Below, piece by piece: positions 30,069-39,433 of a stretch of DNA of 64,000 nucleotides (position 1 is its first letter; each line of letters starts with the position of its first letter). The stretch spans positions 682,001 to 746,000 of the forward strand of contig CAWHAP010000015.1 of NCBI GenBank assembly GCA_963827335.1. The letters run 5' to 3'. A program made the translations under genes and the position numbers. The notes under the pieces are model-generated. The model worked only from the letters and a program-made list of their open reading frames with translations. It had not been told where the DNA came from and did no database searches. This DNA is from DASQMT01 sp963827335 (lineage in GTDB: Bacteria; Actinomycetota; Thermoleophilia; Solirubrobacterales; Solirubrobacteraceae).

Positions 30069-31955
30069 ATGCGCCGAATCGGACCCCTGCTGCTCGTGCT
30101 CGCCTGCCTGGCGTGCCTCCCCACCGCCGCGGCCGAGGCGCAGGACCCGTGGCGCCCCGTCGTCACGTCCTGCGTGACCGCGGAGGCCGTTCCCGGCTGC
30201 ACGCAGGGCCGGGCCATCGCCGGCGCCTGGAACACGACGATCACGCCGGACGGGCGGACCGCGTACGTGGCCGGGTTCTCGACGGGCGCGATCGGCGTGT
30301 TCGACCGCGACGCGGCGACCGGGGCGCTGCGGCAGAAGCCTGGCGCGGCGGGCTGCATCCGCGACGGCGGCGGTGACGGCTGCGCGACGGGGCGCGGGCT
30401 CTTGAGGACCGACGGGATCGCGGTCGCTCCCGACGGGGTGCGCGTGCACGTGTCGACCTGGAGCGGCGGCGACATCAGCAAGGGCGCCGCCGTGCTGCGC
30501 CGCGATCCCGCCACCGGCGCGCTGAGCCAGCGCGCGGCCTCCGAGTCCTGCATCACCGGCAACGCGAGCACCACGTGCCTCGACGGACACGGGTTCGGCG
30601 GGCTCAACGGGTCGCTCGCGGCGAGCCCCGACGGGGCGCACCTGTACGTCGGCGTCAACCCCGTGGCGGTCGTGCGCAGCTCGCGCTCCGGCATCCTCTC
30701 CCAGGACCCGGGGCTCGAGGGCTGCGTGAGCACGCCCGCGCAGGACGGCTGCACCGGCGTGCTCGGGCTCGGCGCGTCCGGGCGCCAGCCCGTCGTCGCG
30801 CCGGACGGGCGGCAGGTCTACGTCCCGTCGGGCGACGGCATCGCCGTGCTCGACCGCGACGCGACGACCGGCGCGCTCTCCCAGCGCGGGGGCGGGAAGG
30901 GCTGCCTCGTCGCGACCGCGGTCGACGGCTGCACCACCGACCCGCGCGTCGCTGGGGTGCTCGGGCTGGTCATGGACCGCGAGGGGCGCCACGTCTACGC
31001 GACGTCCAGCCGCGGCATGATCACGCTCGCGCGGGCCGCCGACGGCTCGCTCTCGGTGCAGGGCTGCGTGCGCGACGTCGCGATCGCGGGCTGCACGCGC
31101 GGCACGGCCGTCGCGAACCTGGACTACGCGGCGATCAGCCCCGACGGGCACGACCTCGTCGCCTCGAGCTTCGCCGCCGCCCTGATCGCCTTCCGCCGCG
31201 ACCCGGCGACCGGGGCGCTCGTGCAGCGGGCGGGGATCGACGGCTGCATCACCACCGACGGCCGGGCGCCGGGGCAGGGCGCAGCGGGCGCGTGCCGCGC
31301 GCACCCGTCGATCGGATCCGACGCGCACGTGACCTTCGGCAGCGACTCCCACCTCTACGGCGGCGGCTTCGACACCGCGTCGGTCGCCACCGTCAAGCGC
31401 GACTTCGCCCCGGTCTGCGCCGACACGGCCGTGCCCGTCCCGCACGCGACGGCGACGCCCGTCCGGCTCGCGTGCAGCGACCGCAACGGCGACCCGATCG
31501 CGCTGTCGATCGCCGACGCGCCGCGCTCGGGATCGCTCGGCGCGATCGACCAGGGCGCCGGGAGCGTGCTCTACGGCCCGTTCGGCGGGTTCACCGGGCC
31601 GGACGCCTTCACGTTCCGCGGGACGGCGGCGGGCCTGACGTCCGCGCCCGCGCGGGCGGCGCTGGACGTCGCGGCGCCGGCGCCGGCCGCGGCGCCGCCG
31701 CTCGGGCGGGTGACGTCGAGCGTGACGACGCGCTGGGGCGTGCGCGGGAAGCGGATCTTCCTGCTCGCCCTGGCGGTGCGGCAGCCGCCGGCCGGCGCGC
31801 GGCTCGAGCTGCGCTGCGCGGGGAGGAAGCGGCAGGATCCCGACCGGGGCGCAGCGCTGCCTGCCCCCGGGCGCGCAACGGCCGCTACGCCGATGCTGAC
31901 CCGCGCATGTGAAGTCCTGCACGCTCGGTTGACCCGCCGGGCCGAGCGCGGATAG
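30069..31955 (+). CDS. Secreted beta-propeller protein with damaged C-terminal domain
   Basis: The product has 628 residues from ATG 30069. Residues 1-24 are a signal peptide. About six blades with internal Cys pairs follow (VFDRDAATGALRQKPGAAGC, VLRRDPATGALSQR, VLDRDATTGALSQRGGGKGC). An Ig-like domain is at about 455-535 (YGPFGGFTGPDAFTFRGTAA). The last part begins the domain shared by the next three genes (SVTTRWGVRGKRIFLL, LELRCAG) but leaves it abruptly. Another frame then carries the expected end of that domain (RCLPPGAQRPLRRC, stop at 31897-31899), so about 60 codons appear deleted with a frame change. Confidence 0.8.
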   Translation: MRRIGPLLLVLACLACLPTAAAEAQDPWRPVVTSCVTAEAVPGCTQGRAIAGAWNTTITPDGRTAYVAGFSTGAIGVFDRDAATGALRQKPGAAGCIRDGGGDGCATGRGLLRTDGIAVAPDGVRVHVSTWSGGDISKGAAVLRRDPATGALSQRAASESCITGNASTTCLDGHGFGGLNGSLAASPDGAHLYVGVNPVAVVRSSRSGILSQDPGLEGCVSTPAQDGCTGVLGLGASGRQPVVAPDGRQVYVPSGDGIAVLDRDATTGALSQRGGGKGCLVATAVDGCTTDPRVAGVLGLVMDREGRHVYATSSRGMITLARAADGSLSVQGCVRDVAIAGCTRGTAVANLDYAAISPDGHDLVASSFAAALIAFRRDPATGALVQRAGIDGCITTDGRAPGQGAAGACRAHPSIGSDAHVTFGSDSHLYGGGFDTASVATVKRDFAPVCADTAVPVPHATATPVRLACSDRNGDPIALSIADAPRSGSLGAIDQGAGSVLYGPFGGFTGPDAFTFRGTAAGLTSAPARAALDVAAPAPAAAPPLGRVTSSVTTRWGVRGKRIFLLALAVRQPPAGARLELRCAGRKRQDPDRGAALPAPGRATAATPMLTRACEVLHARLTRRAERG

Positions 31956-31964
31956 CTTCGCGCG

Positions 31965-33935
31965 GTGCGTTCTCTCCTGCTCCTCCCCTGCCTCGCCGCT
32001 GCGCTGCTCGCCGCGGCCGCCCCCGCCTCCGCCGCTCCCACGTGGCTGAGCCCGGTCACCGTCTCCCCGTCGCGCTCGGGCGACGTCACGGGCGCGACGA
32101 TCGCGAGCGACGACGCCGGGCACGTGGTCGCCGCATGGCTGCGCGACGACACCGCGCCGGGCGTGACCTACTCGGTCGACGTCAGCCTGCGCTCGCCGGG
32201 CGGCGGCTTCACGCCGGCTGCGACGCTCTCGCCCGCCGGCGTCGGCGCCGACCCGCCGAGCGTCGGGATCGACGCGTCGGGTACGGCGACCGTGGTCTGG
32301 GCGGAGGCCGACACGTCCGTCAAGGCGATCCGCATCGCGCCGGACGGGACGCGGTCGGCGATCGAGACGGTCGCCGCGGGTGCGGCCGACGCGCCGCGGG
32401 TGGCCGTCGCGCCGAGCGGCGCCGCGGTGCTCGTCTGGGTCGACGGCGGGCAGGTGGTGGCCGGGACCCGCGCCGGCCCGGCGGGCGAGTTCTCCGCCGG
32501 CACGCCGATCTCGGCGGCGGGCGGCGTCAGCCCGGAGAGCCTGCGGGTCGCGATCGACGCGGCGGGCGACGCCGTGGCGGCCTGGCGCCGCGCCGACACG
32601 GTCGAGGCGAACCGCCGCCCCGCGGGCGGCGCCTTCGACCCGCCCGCCGGCGCCAGCACGCTGTCGGGGAACGGCGCGACGGGCTCGCTCGCGCTCGCGC
32701 TCGCACCCGACGGCCGCGCGACCGCCCTGTGGGAGTACACCGGCCAGATCATCCAGACGGCGAACCGCACGATCGCGCCGAGCTTCGCCGGCGGCACGTG
32801 GAGCGGCGCCACGCAGGCGTCGCCGCCGGGCTCGACCGCGCTGACGCCGTCGCTCGCGCTCGACGCGCAGAACACCGCGATCGCGGTGTGGCTCGCCCAG
32901 GCCCCGATGAGCTCGCCGGTCGTGCAGGCGGCCACCCGGCTCTCCGGCGCCTCGTTCACGAACTACCAGCCGCTGTCGGGCGGCGGGACCGGGTTCGCGT
33001 CGCAGGTCGACGTCGCGCCCGACGGCGCCGCGGTCGCGATCTGGATCGGCCTCAGCGGCGCGCGACCCGCCGTGCAGGCGGCCCGCCGCGCGCCCGGGAG
33101 CCCGTTCGGCGCGGTCACCGACATCACGCTCGGCAACGCCGTCTCCGATCCGTCGGAGAGCCTGTTCGGGGCGACGCTCGCCGTCGACGACCAGGGCAAC
33201 GCGGCCGCGATCTGGTCGCGCTTCCGCCAGACCAACCCGCCCCCGGGCGCGATCAACGACTGGCGCGTGGAGGCCGCGGGCTTCGACGCCGCGCCGCCCA
33301 CGCTGACCGCGGTGAGCGTCCCCAGCTCGGCCTCCGTGGGCGCCGGCGTCGGCTTCGCGGCCGCCGCCACCGACCGCTGGACCGGCTCGTCGATCTCGTG
33401 GAGCTTCGGCGACGGCGCCACCGCGCCGGGCGATGCCGTCACGCACGCGTTCGGCAGGGCCGGCGCGTTCACCGTCACCGCGAGCGCCGCCGACGGCGTC
33501 GGCAACGTGGCGGCCGCGCAGCGCCAGATCCTCATCAGCGACACGCGGCCGCGGCGGATCGACGCGACGGTGCAGAGCAAGTGGGGCTTCAGCCAGCAGC
33601 GCAAGAAGCGCTTCTACCTGTTCCGCCTGCGCGTGGTCGCGCCGCCCAAGGGGTCGGCGGTGCAGGTCCGCTGCGCCGGCAAGGGCTGCCGGTTCCAGAG
33701 CCGCCGCTTCACCAAGCGGCGCAGGAACGCGATCACGCCCTACAAGCTCGTCGGGGCGAAGAAGGTCGTCAAGCAGAAGCGCCGCCGCTTCCGCGCCGGT
33801 CAGACCGTGCAGGTCCGGATCACCGCGCCGGGCTTCGTCGGCAAGGTCGTGAAGTGGAAGCTGAAGAAGGGCAGGCAGCCCGTCGGGAAGGTGCTGTGCC
33901 TGCCGGAGGGCGCGAACCGGCCGCGCAAGTGCTGA
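31965..33935 (+). CDS. Secreted PKD-domain protein with Cys/Arg-rich C-terminal domain
   Basis: The product has 656 residues from GTG 31965. Residues 1-24 are a signal peptide ending ASA. The main part is beta-rich with repeats of the form VAIDAAGDAVAAWRRADT and LALDAQNTAIAVWLAQAP, likely a propeller. A PKD domain is at about 450-525 (SWSFGDGATAPGDAVTHAFG). The C-terminal 130 residues (SKWGFSQQRKKRFYLFRLRV, VQVRCAGKGCRF, VLCLPEGANRPRKC) are the domain shared with the genes on both sides. Both features suggest a surface or matrix protein. Confidence 0.85.
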   Translation: MRSLLLLPCLAAALLAAAAPASAAPTWLSPVTVSPSRSGDVTGATIASDDAGHVVAAWLRDDTAPGVTYSVDVSLRSPGGGFTPAATLSPAGVGADPPSVGIDASGTATVVWAEADTSVKAIRIAPDGTRSAIETVAAGAADAPRVAVAPSGAAVLVWVDGGQVVAGTRAGPAGEFSAGTPISAAGGVSPESLRVAIDAAGDAVAAWRRADTVEANRRPAGGAFDPPAGASTLSGNGATGSLALALAPDGRATALWEYTGQIIQTANRTIAPSFAGGTWSGATQASPPGSTALTPSLALDAQNTAIAVWLAQAPMSSPVVQAATRLSGASFTNYQPLSGGGTGFASQVDVAPDGAAVAIWIGLSGARPAVQAARRAPGSPFGAVTDITLGNAVSDPSESLFGATLAVDDQGNAAAIWSRFRQTNPPPGAINDWRVEAAGFDAAPPTLTAVSVPSSASVGAGVGFAAAATDRWTGSSISWSFGDGATAPGDAVTHAFGRAGAFTVTASAADGVGNVAAAQRQILISDTRPRRIDATVQSKWGFSQQRKKRFYLFRLRVVAPPKGSAVQVRCAGKGCRFQSRRFTKRRRNAITPYKLVGAKKVVKQKRRRFRAGQTVQVRITAPGFVGKVVKWKLKKGRQPVGKVLCLPEGANRPRKC

Positions 33936-33983
33936 TCGCCGCAACCCTCGGCCCGTCGCCGGGTTGACGCAACCGAGCCAGCC

Positions 33984-35144
33984 GTGTCCGAGCATCCCCC
34001 CCGCCTCCTCCCGCTCGTGATCGTCGTCGCGCTGCTCGCCCTGCCGGCGAGCGCCGGCGCCGGGACGGTGACAAGCGACGGGACGACCGCCACGTACACC
34101 GCGGCCGCCGGCCAGGACGACGCGATCCGGATCACCGCCGGCCCGGCCTTCGCCGCGTTGCCCGAGGGGAACGCGACCGTGTCGGCGGGCGCCGGCTGCG
34201 GCGGCGCGCCGGTGACGTGCGCCGGCGCGACGCGCGTCGCGGTGGCGCTCGGCGACGGCAACGACGTCCTCGACGCGAGCGCGGCCGCCGTGCCGGTCAC
34301 CGCCGACGGCGGCGCGGGCGCGGACGTGCTGACGGGCGGCGCCGGCGCGGACACGCTGACCGGCGGCCCCGGCGTCGACGTGCTCGCCGGCGGCACCGGG
34401 GCCGATCGGCTCCTGGCGCTCGACGGGACCGCCGACCGCCTGGCGTGCGGCGCGGGCGGCACGGCGCAGTTCGATCCCGCCGACCTGGTCGCGGGCTGCG
34501 CCGGCGCGCCCGACGGCTCGCTCACCGACGTCGACGGCGACGGCGCCCCGCCCGGCCTGGACTGCAACGACGGCAACCCGACGGTGTTCGCCGGCGCGCC
34601 CGACCTGCCCTCGAACGGCATCGACGAGGACTGCGACGGCCGGGACTTCGTCAACCCCGACGTCGACGGCGACGGGTACAAGCGTCCCGACGACTGCAAC
34701 GACCGCAACCCGCGGATCAAGCCCAACGCGGTGGAGAAGCGCGGCAACAAGGTCGACGAGAACTGCGACGGCCGGCTCCAGGACTTCTTCCCGATGGACG
34801 TGCTCGTGACGAACTCCTGGGCGTACTCGGCCACGGAGACGCGCGTGAACCGGCTCATCGTCCGCGGCGCGCCCAAGCGGGCCCGGATCACGCTCCGCTG
34901 CGAGGGGCGGGGCCGCGGCTGCCCGTTCAAGCGCAAGCGGCGCAAGGTCGCCGCGGACAACCGCGGCGAGGACCTCACGCGCTGGTTCCGCGGCGCGCGG
35001 CTGCGCCCCGGCGCCAGGCTGCGCATCGTCGTCAAGGCTCCGAACTTCATCTCGGTGACGGTCACGCTCAGCGTGCGGCCGCTCGACGTCCCGGCGCTCA
35101 AGCGCACCTGCCGCGAGGGCAAGAAGAAGGCGAAGCGATGCTGA
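33984..35144 (+). CDS. Secreted calcium-binding-repeat and MopE-like protein 1
   Basis: The product has 386 residues from GTG 33984. A signal peptide is followed by glycine/aspartate nonapeptide repeats of the hemolysin type (GGAGADVLTGGAGADTLTGG, about 110-140). Two MopE-type metal-binding segments follow (DVDGDGAPPGLDCNDGNPTV and DVDGDGYKRPDDCNDRNP, each ending NGIDEDCDG or NKVDENCDG). The last 115 residues are the shared Cys/Arg-rich domain (SWAYSATETRVNRLIV, LRCEGRGRGCPFKRK, CREGKKKAKRC). Calcium binding is expected from both repeat types. It overlaps the next gene, its paralogue, by 7 bases. Confidence 0.88.
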   Translation: MSEHPPRLLPLVIVVALLALPASAGAGTVTSDGTTATYTAAAGQDDAIRITAGPAFAALPEGNATVSAGAGCGGAPVTCAGATRVAVALGDGNDVLDASAAAVPVTADGGAGADVLTGGAGADTLTGGPGVDVLAGGTGADRLLALDGTADRLACGAGGTAQFDPADLVAGCAGAPDGSLTDVDGDGAPPGLDCNDGNPTVFAGAPDLPSNGIDEDCDGRDFVNPDVDGDGYKRPDDCNDRNPRIKPNAVEKRGNKVDENCDGRLQDFFPMDVLVTNSWAYSATETRVNRLIVRGAPKRARITLRCEGRGRGCPFKRKRRKVAADNRGEDLTRWFRGARLRPGARLRIVVKAPNFISVTVTLSVRPLDVPALKRTCREGKKKAKRC

Positions 35145-36220
35145 GACGCGTCGTGCTCGCGCTCGCGCTGGTGCTGGCCGCGCCCGGCGTCGCCGTCGCC
35201 GGGACGGTGTCCTCGAGCGCGGGGGTGATCACGTTCGCGGGCGACGGCGGGAACGAGGCGGTGTCCGTGACCCAGGGCGGTGGGAGCGTGACGTTCGCCG
35301 GAGCGGCCGCCGGACCCGGCTGCCCGGGCGCGGTCTGCCCGCAGGCCGGCGTCACCGCGATCGTCATGCGCGGCGAGGGCGGCAACGACGTGCTCACCCT
35401 CGCCGCGTCGGTCACGATCGGCGCGATGCTGGACGGCGGCGCGGGCGCCGACCTCCTGCGCGGCGGCAGCGGGGCCGACCAGCTCGTCACCCGCGACGGC
35501 ACGGCCGACGGCGCCGCGTGCGGCCCGGGCGCCGACACCGTCGTGGCCGACACGATCGACAGCGTCTCGGGCTGCGAGGCCGCCACCGTCGACGCCGCGC
35601 TCGAGCGCGACGCCGACCACGACGGCTGGGCGAAGCCGGCCGACTGCGACGACGCGGCGCCCGCCGTCCATCCGACCGCGGTGGACGTGCCGCAGAACGG
35701 CATCGACGAGAACTGCACGAGCGGCGACGAGCTGTTCGCCGACCGCGACGGGGACGGCACGCCCTCCCCGCTCGACTGCGACGACGCCGACGCCGGCAAG
35801 CGTCCCGGCAAGAAGGAGATCCCCGGCAACGACAAGGACGACGACTGCGACGGCCGCTCGTTCCCGCTGCCGCTGCTCCAGTCGACCGTGTCCAACCGCT
35901 GGCGGCTGTCGGGGCAGGACCTGATCGGCATCCGCTTCGTGGTCTCCGACCTCCCGAAGGGCACGCTCGTCGAGCTCAAGTGCTTCGGCTTCCGCTGCCC
36001 GTTCGAGCGCGTCGAGAAGAAGATCCGCAAGCGCACGAAGACGTTGTCGCTCAACCGCCACGTCCGCGGCAAGCGGTTCCCCAAGGGACGGCGGATCGAG
36101 CTCGTGCTCACCAACCGGCGCTACTTCGGCCGTCAGATCCGCTACGACGTGACGGGCGCCGCGGTGCCGCGCGTGACGTCGCTGTGCCGCAGGTTCGGCG
36201 GGCGGCCGACCAACTGCTGA
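35138..36220 (+). CDS. Secreted calcium-binding-repeat and MopE-like protein 2
   Basis: The product has 360 residues from ATG 35138. It repeats the layout of the previous gene: signal peptide, a shorter Gly/Asp repeat stretch (DGGAGADLLRGGSGADQL), two MopE-type segments (DADHDGWAKPADCDDAAPAV and DRDGDGTPSPLDCDDADAG, ending NGIDENC and DKDDDCDG), and the C-terminal shared domain (SNRWRLSGQDLIGIRFVV, LKCFGFRCPFER, SLCRRFGGRPTNC). The pair arose by tandem duplication. A cell-surface role is likely but unproven. Confidence 0.88.
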   Translation: MLRRVVLALALVLAAPGVAVAGTVSSSAGVITFAGDGGNEAVSVTQGGGSVTFAGAAAGPGCPGAVCPQAGVTAIVMRGEGGNDVLTLAASVTIGAMLDGGAGADLLRGGSGADQLVTRDGTADGAACGPGADTVVADTIDSVSGCEAATVDAALERDADHDGWAKPADCDDAAPAVHPTAVDVPQNGIDENCTSGDELFADRDGDGTPSPLDCDDADAGKRPGKKEIPGNDKDDDCDGRSFPLPLLQSTVSNRWRLSGQDLIGIRFVVSDLPKGTLVELKCFGFRCPFERVEKKIRKRTKTLSLNRHVRGKRFPKGRRIELVLTNRRYFGRQIRYDVTGAAVPRVTSLCRRFGGRPTNC

Positions 36221-36240
36221 GCGGTCGCTAGCCTCCGGGC

Positions 36241-37101
36241 ATGGGTGCAAACGGTACGCCGGTCCGGATCCGGCACTTCACGGACCCCGGCTGCCCGTTC
36301 GCGTTCTCGGCCGAGCGCCAGCGCCTGCGCCTGCGCTGGCTCTACGGCGATCAGCTGCACTGGAGCACCCATCTGGTCGTGCTGTCGGAGGAGCCGGACG
36401 CGGAGCTCTCGCCCGAGCGGATCGCCGACGGCCGCCGCGCGCTGCACGCGCGCTACGGGATGCCGATGGCGTGGACGCCGCCGCCCCGCGTGGCGGCGAC
36501 GGTGCACGCGTGCCGGGCCGTCGTGGCCGCGCGGCTGCGCTCCGAGGACCGCTGCGGCGCCCTGCTGCGCCGGCTGCGGGTGCTCGCCTTCGCCGGCGGC
36601 GCGCTCGACGACCGCGACCTGATCGCCCGCGCCGCGACCGAGGCGGGCATCGACCCCGTCGAGCTCGACGGCTGGGTGCGCGACCCGGCCACCGAGGCCG
36701 CGCTGCGCGAGGACATGCGCGCCGCCCGGAGCCCGTCGCCCGCCTCCCGCGCGCAGGACTACAAGCTCGGCGGGCCGGACGAGGAGCGCCGCTACACGTG
36801 CCCCAGCTACGAGCTCGAGCGCACGACGCCGCCGCCGGCCGACTGGCCGACCGCGAACCGGGTCGACCTGCCGGGGTTCCGGCCCGTCGAGGCCTACGAG
36901 GCGGCGATCGCCAACCTCGCGCCCGAGCTGGAGCGGCGTCCCGACCCCGAGGACGTCCAGGCGGTCCTCGCCTGGGCGGGCATGCCGCTCGCCACCGCGG
37001 AGGTCGCGGCCGTCTGCGACCGCGAGATCCCCGACGTGCGCGAGCAGCTCGCGAAGGTCGCACGGTTCACGCCCGTCGGCGGCGACGGCTACTGGGCGTA
37101 G
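36241..37101 (+). CDS. DsbA-family protein lacking the CxxC pair
   Basis: The product has 286 residues from ATG 36241. The opening VRIRHFTDPGCPFAFSAERQ matches DsbA/FrnE-type thioredoxin folds, but the active site is CPFA, so the second Cys is missing. The inserted helical domain (about 80-190) and the cis-Pro region are less clear. No signal peptide is present, so it is cytoplasmic. A classic dithiol oxidoreductase role is unlikely; a glutathione-S-transferase kappa-like or isomerase role is possible. Its end overlaps that of the convergent GGDEF-EAL gene. Confidence 0.75.
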   Translation: MGANGTPVRIRHFTDPGCPFAFSAERQRLRLRWLYGDQLHWSTHLVVLSEEPDAELSPERIADGRRALHARYGMPMAWTPPPRVAATVHACRAVVAARLRSEDRCGALLRRLRVLAFAGGALDDRDLIARAATEAGIDPVELDGWVRDPATEAALREDMRAARSPSPASRAQDYKLGGPDEERRYTCPSYELERTTPPPADWPTANRVDLPGFRPVEAYEAAIANLAPELERRPDPEDVQAVLAWAGMPLATAEVAAVCDREIPDVREQLAKVARFTPVGGDGYWA

Positions 37102-39317
37102 CCGGCGAGCTCGCCGAGCTCGAACAGTCGGTCGATCTCGGCGGCGGCCTGCGGCCGCGCGAAGTGATAGCCCTGCGAGAGCGAGCAGCCCAGGTCGAGC
37201 AGCGCGTGGACCTGCTCGCTGGTCTCGACGCCCTCGGCGATGGCGGCGAGCCCGAGTCCGGCCGCCAGCCGCAACACCGCGTCGACGATCGCGTGGTCCT
37301 CTCCATCGCCGGTGACGCCGTCGACGAACGACTTGTCGATCTTGATCGTGTCGACGGGGAGCAGCGTCTTGAGCTGGGAGAGCGACGAATAGCCGATGCC
37401 GAAGTCGTCGATCGCCAGCCGCACGCCGATCGCCTTCAGCCGTTCCAGCACCGCGGTGGCCGCGGCCGGGTCGGCCATCACCGCGCTCTCGGTGATCTCG
37501 AGGCAGAGCAGGCCGGGCGCCAGGCCGGTCGCCGCCAGCGCGTCCTCGACGATGCCGGCGAACGAGTCGTCGGCGAGCTGGCGCGGAGAGACGTTGACGC
37601 AGATGCTCAGCTCCCGGGCGTGCTCGCGCTCCCAGGCCGCCGCCTGTGCGCAGGCCACATTGAGGACGTGGGCGCCGATGGGGACGATGAGCCCGGTCTG
37701 CTCCGCGATCGGGATGAACGTCGCCGGGCCGATCAGCCCACGCTGCGGGTGCGCCCAGCGCAGCAGCGCCTCGGCGCCGACGATCCGGCCGCTGGCCATC
37801 TCGACCTGCGGCTGGTACACCACCCGCAGCTCGTCCCGGACCAGCGCGTGGCGGAGCGCGCCCTCCAGGTCGAGGCGCTCGACGGCACGCTCGCGCATGG
37901 ACGCGTCGAAGATCTCGCAGCGCGCCTTGCCCAGCTCCTTGGCGCGGTACATGGCGGCGTCGGCGTCGCGCAGCAGCGCCTCGGGGTCGGCCGCCTCGGA
38001 GCGCGCGCTGCGGACGCCGAAGCTCGCCGTCACGTAGCGCTGCCGGCCGTCGAGCTCGATCGGCGCGCACAGTGCCCTCGCGAGCCGGTCGGCCACGCGC
38101 CGCGCGGCCGTCTCGCCACCGGCTGCGATCGTCACCGCGAACTCGTCGCCGCCGAAGCGGGCGAGCAGGTCGCCGGGCCGGAGCACGCGGCGCATCCGCT
38201 CCGCGACCACCTGGAGCAGGACGTCGCCCGCTCCGTGGCCGAGCGAGTCGTTGACCACCTTGAAGTTGTCGAGATCGATGAAGAGCACGGCGACGTCATC
38301 GCCGCCCGCGGCGATCAGCTCGCGCAGCCGGTGCAGGAACAGCGACCGGTTCGGCAGGCCGGTGAGCGGGTCGTGGTGGGCCTGGTGGTCGAGCTCACGC
38401 TCGACCCCCTTGCGCGCCGAGATGTCGAGCACGTGGGAGACCCAGTACGCGGGCGCGCCGGCCGCGTCGCGCACGAGCGAGTGCTGCCACAGCGCCCAGC
38501 CCACGCCGCCGTCGGCGCGCGCGAAGCGCCGCTCCACCTCGCCGGTCTCCGCCGGCCACGGCAACCCGTCGCGGTCCTCCTCGAGCATGAGGACATCGAG
38601 GCCCACGCCGACGAGCAACGCCTCGTCGTGGCCCGTCGTCGCGCAGAGGCGCGCGTTGACGCGCTGCATCGTGCCGTCGAGGGCGACGATGGCCATGCCG
38701 ATCGGGGCGTCCTCGAACGCCGAGCGGAAGCGCATGTCGCTCTCGCGCCTCGCGGCGCGCGCGTCCTCGTTCATCCGCCACGACACGATGTTCACCACGC
38801 CCAGCGCGCTGATGAACAGCGCATGGACGGCCGCCCAGCGCCACGGGTGCGACTGCGCGGCGGCGTGGTCGTACACGGACGCCGCGTCCAGCGCGCCCAT
38901 CACCCCGTGATGGAGCAGCACGTAGACGAACGCGAGCAGGTAAGGGAACCACTCCTCGTAGGTCGCCAGCAGCGTCACCATCACGAAGAAGTGGAAGTGC
39001 GCCTCGATCCGGCCGCCCCAGAGGTGCACGAGGATGCTCGACGCGGTCAGCAGGCCGATGCAAACCATGGCGGAGCGGCCGCGGCGCCCGAGCACGGGGC
39101 GTCCAGCGGCGACGGCGAACGCGGTGACGGGCACGATCTCGAACAGGCCGTGCCCGAGCGCGTTGCCGGTCGCGAGCGCGAAGGCGAACAGCGCCGGGAC
39201 GTGCAGCCACAGGACCAGCGTCATGGCGCGGTGGCGCCGTGCCCACAGCTCGGGCGGCAGGGTCTGTCCGCGGGGGAGGCGGTCGCGCCAGGCTCGGGCG
39301 GGAGTCATCGCGTTCAC
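37089..39317 (-). CDS. GGDEF-EAL protein with membrane and PAS domains
   Basis: The product has 742 residues from ATG 39317. Five to six hydrophobic helices lie at about 30-185, with HFHFFVMVTLLATYEEW and a LHHGVMG motif typical of a sensory membrane module. A PAS domain is at about 190-310 (FRSAFEDAPIGMAIVALDG). The GGDEF domain (about 315-475) has intact FGGDEFAV, and the EAL domain (about 485-735) has intact GAEALLRW plus the metal ligands ICVNVSPRQL, LEITES, IDDFGIGYSS and IKIDKSFV. It could both make and degrade c-di-GMP. Confidence 0.95.
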   Translation of the reverse strand: MNAMTPARAWRDRLPRGQTLPPELWARRHRAMTLVLWLHVPALFAFALATGNALGHGLFEIVPVTAFAVAAGRPVLGRRGRSAMVCIGLLTASSILVHLWGGRIEAHFHFFVMVTLLATYEEWFPYLLAFVYVLLHHGVMGALDAASVYDHAAAQSHPWRWAAVHALFISALGVVNIVSWRMNEDARAARRESDMRFRSAFEDAPIGMAIVALDGTMQRVNARLCATTGHDEALLVGVGLDVLMLEEDRDGLPWPAETGEVERRFARADGGVGWALWQHSLVRDAAGAPAYWVSHVLDISARKGVERELDHQAHHDPLTGLPNRSLFLHRLRELIAAGGDDVAVLFIDLDNFKVVNDSLGHGAGDVLLQVVAERMRRVLRPGDLLARFGGDEFAVTIAAGGETAARRVADRLARALCAPIELDGRQRYVTASFGVRSARSEAADPEALLRDADAAMYRAKELGKARCEIFDASMRERAVERLDLEGALRHALVRDELRVVYQPQVEMASGRIVGAEALLRWAHPQRGLIGPATFIPIAEQTGLIVPIGAHVLNVACAQAAAWEREHARELSICVNVSPRQLADDSFAGIVEDALAATGLAPGLLCLEITESAVMADPAAATAVLERLKAIGVRLAIDDFGIGYSSLSQLKTLLPVDTIKIDKSFVDGVTGDGEDHAIVDAVLRLAAGLGLAAIAEGVETSEQVHALLDLGCSLSQGYHFARPQAAAEIDRLFELGELAGYAQ

Positions 39318-39433
39318 GCGAGGTGCCCGGGCCGGCAGGTCAGCATGAGAACACCTATCGGCAATGCGATCCGCCGGGTTGAGGACGACTGCTGCCGCCG
39401 CAACTCAGGGGCGGCCGCTATGTTGCCGCACCC

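Noticed and set aside
27573..33995. A 2140-residue open frame on the minus strand
   Set aside because: It runs antisense through ettA and secreted-protein genes and has biased Arg/Ala/Gly composition. Only its last 248 codons are a real gene (C26 hydrolase).
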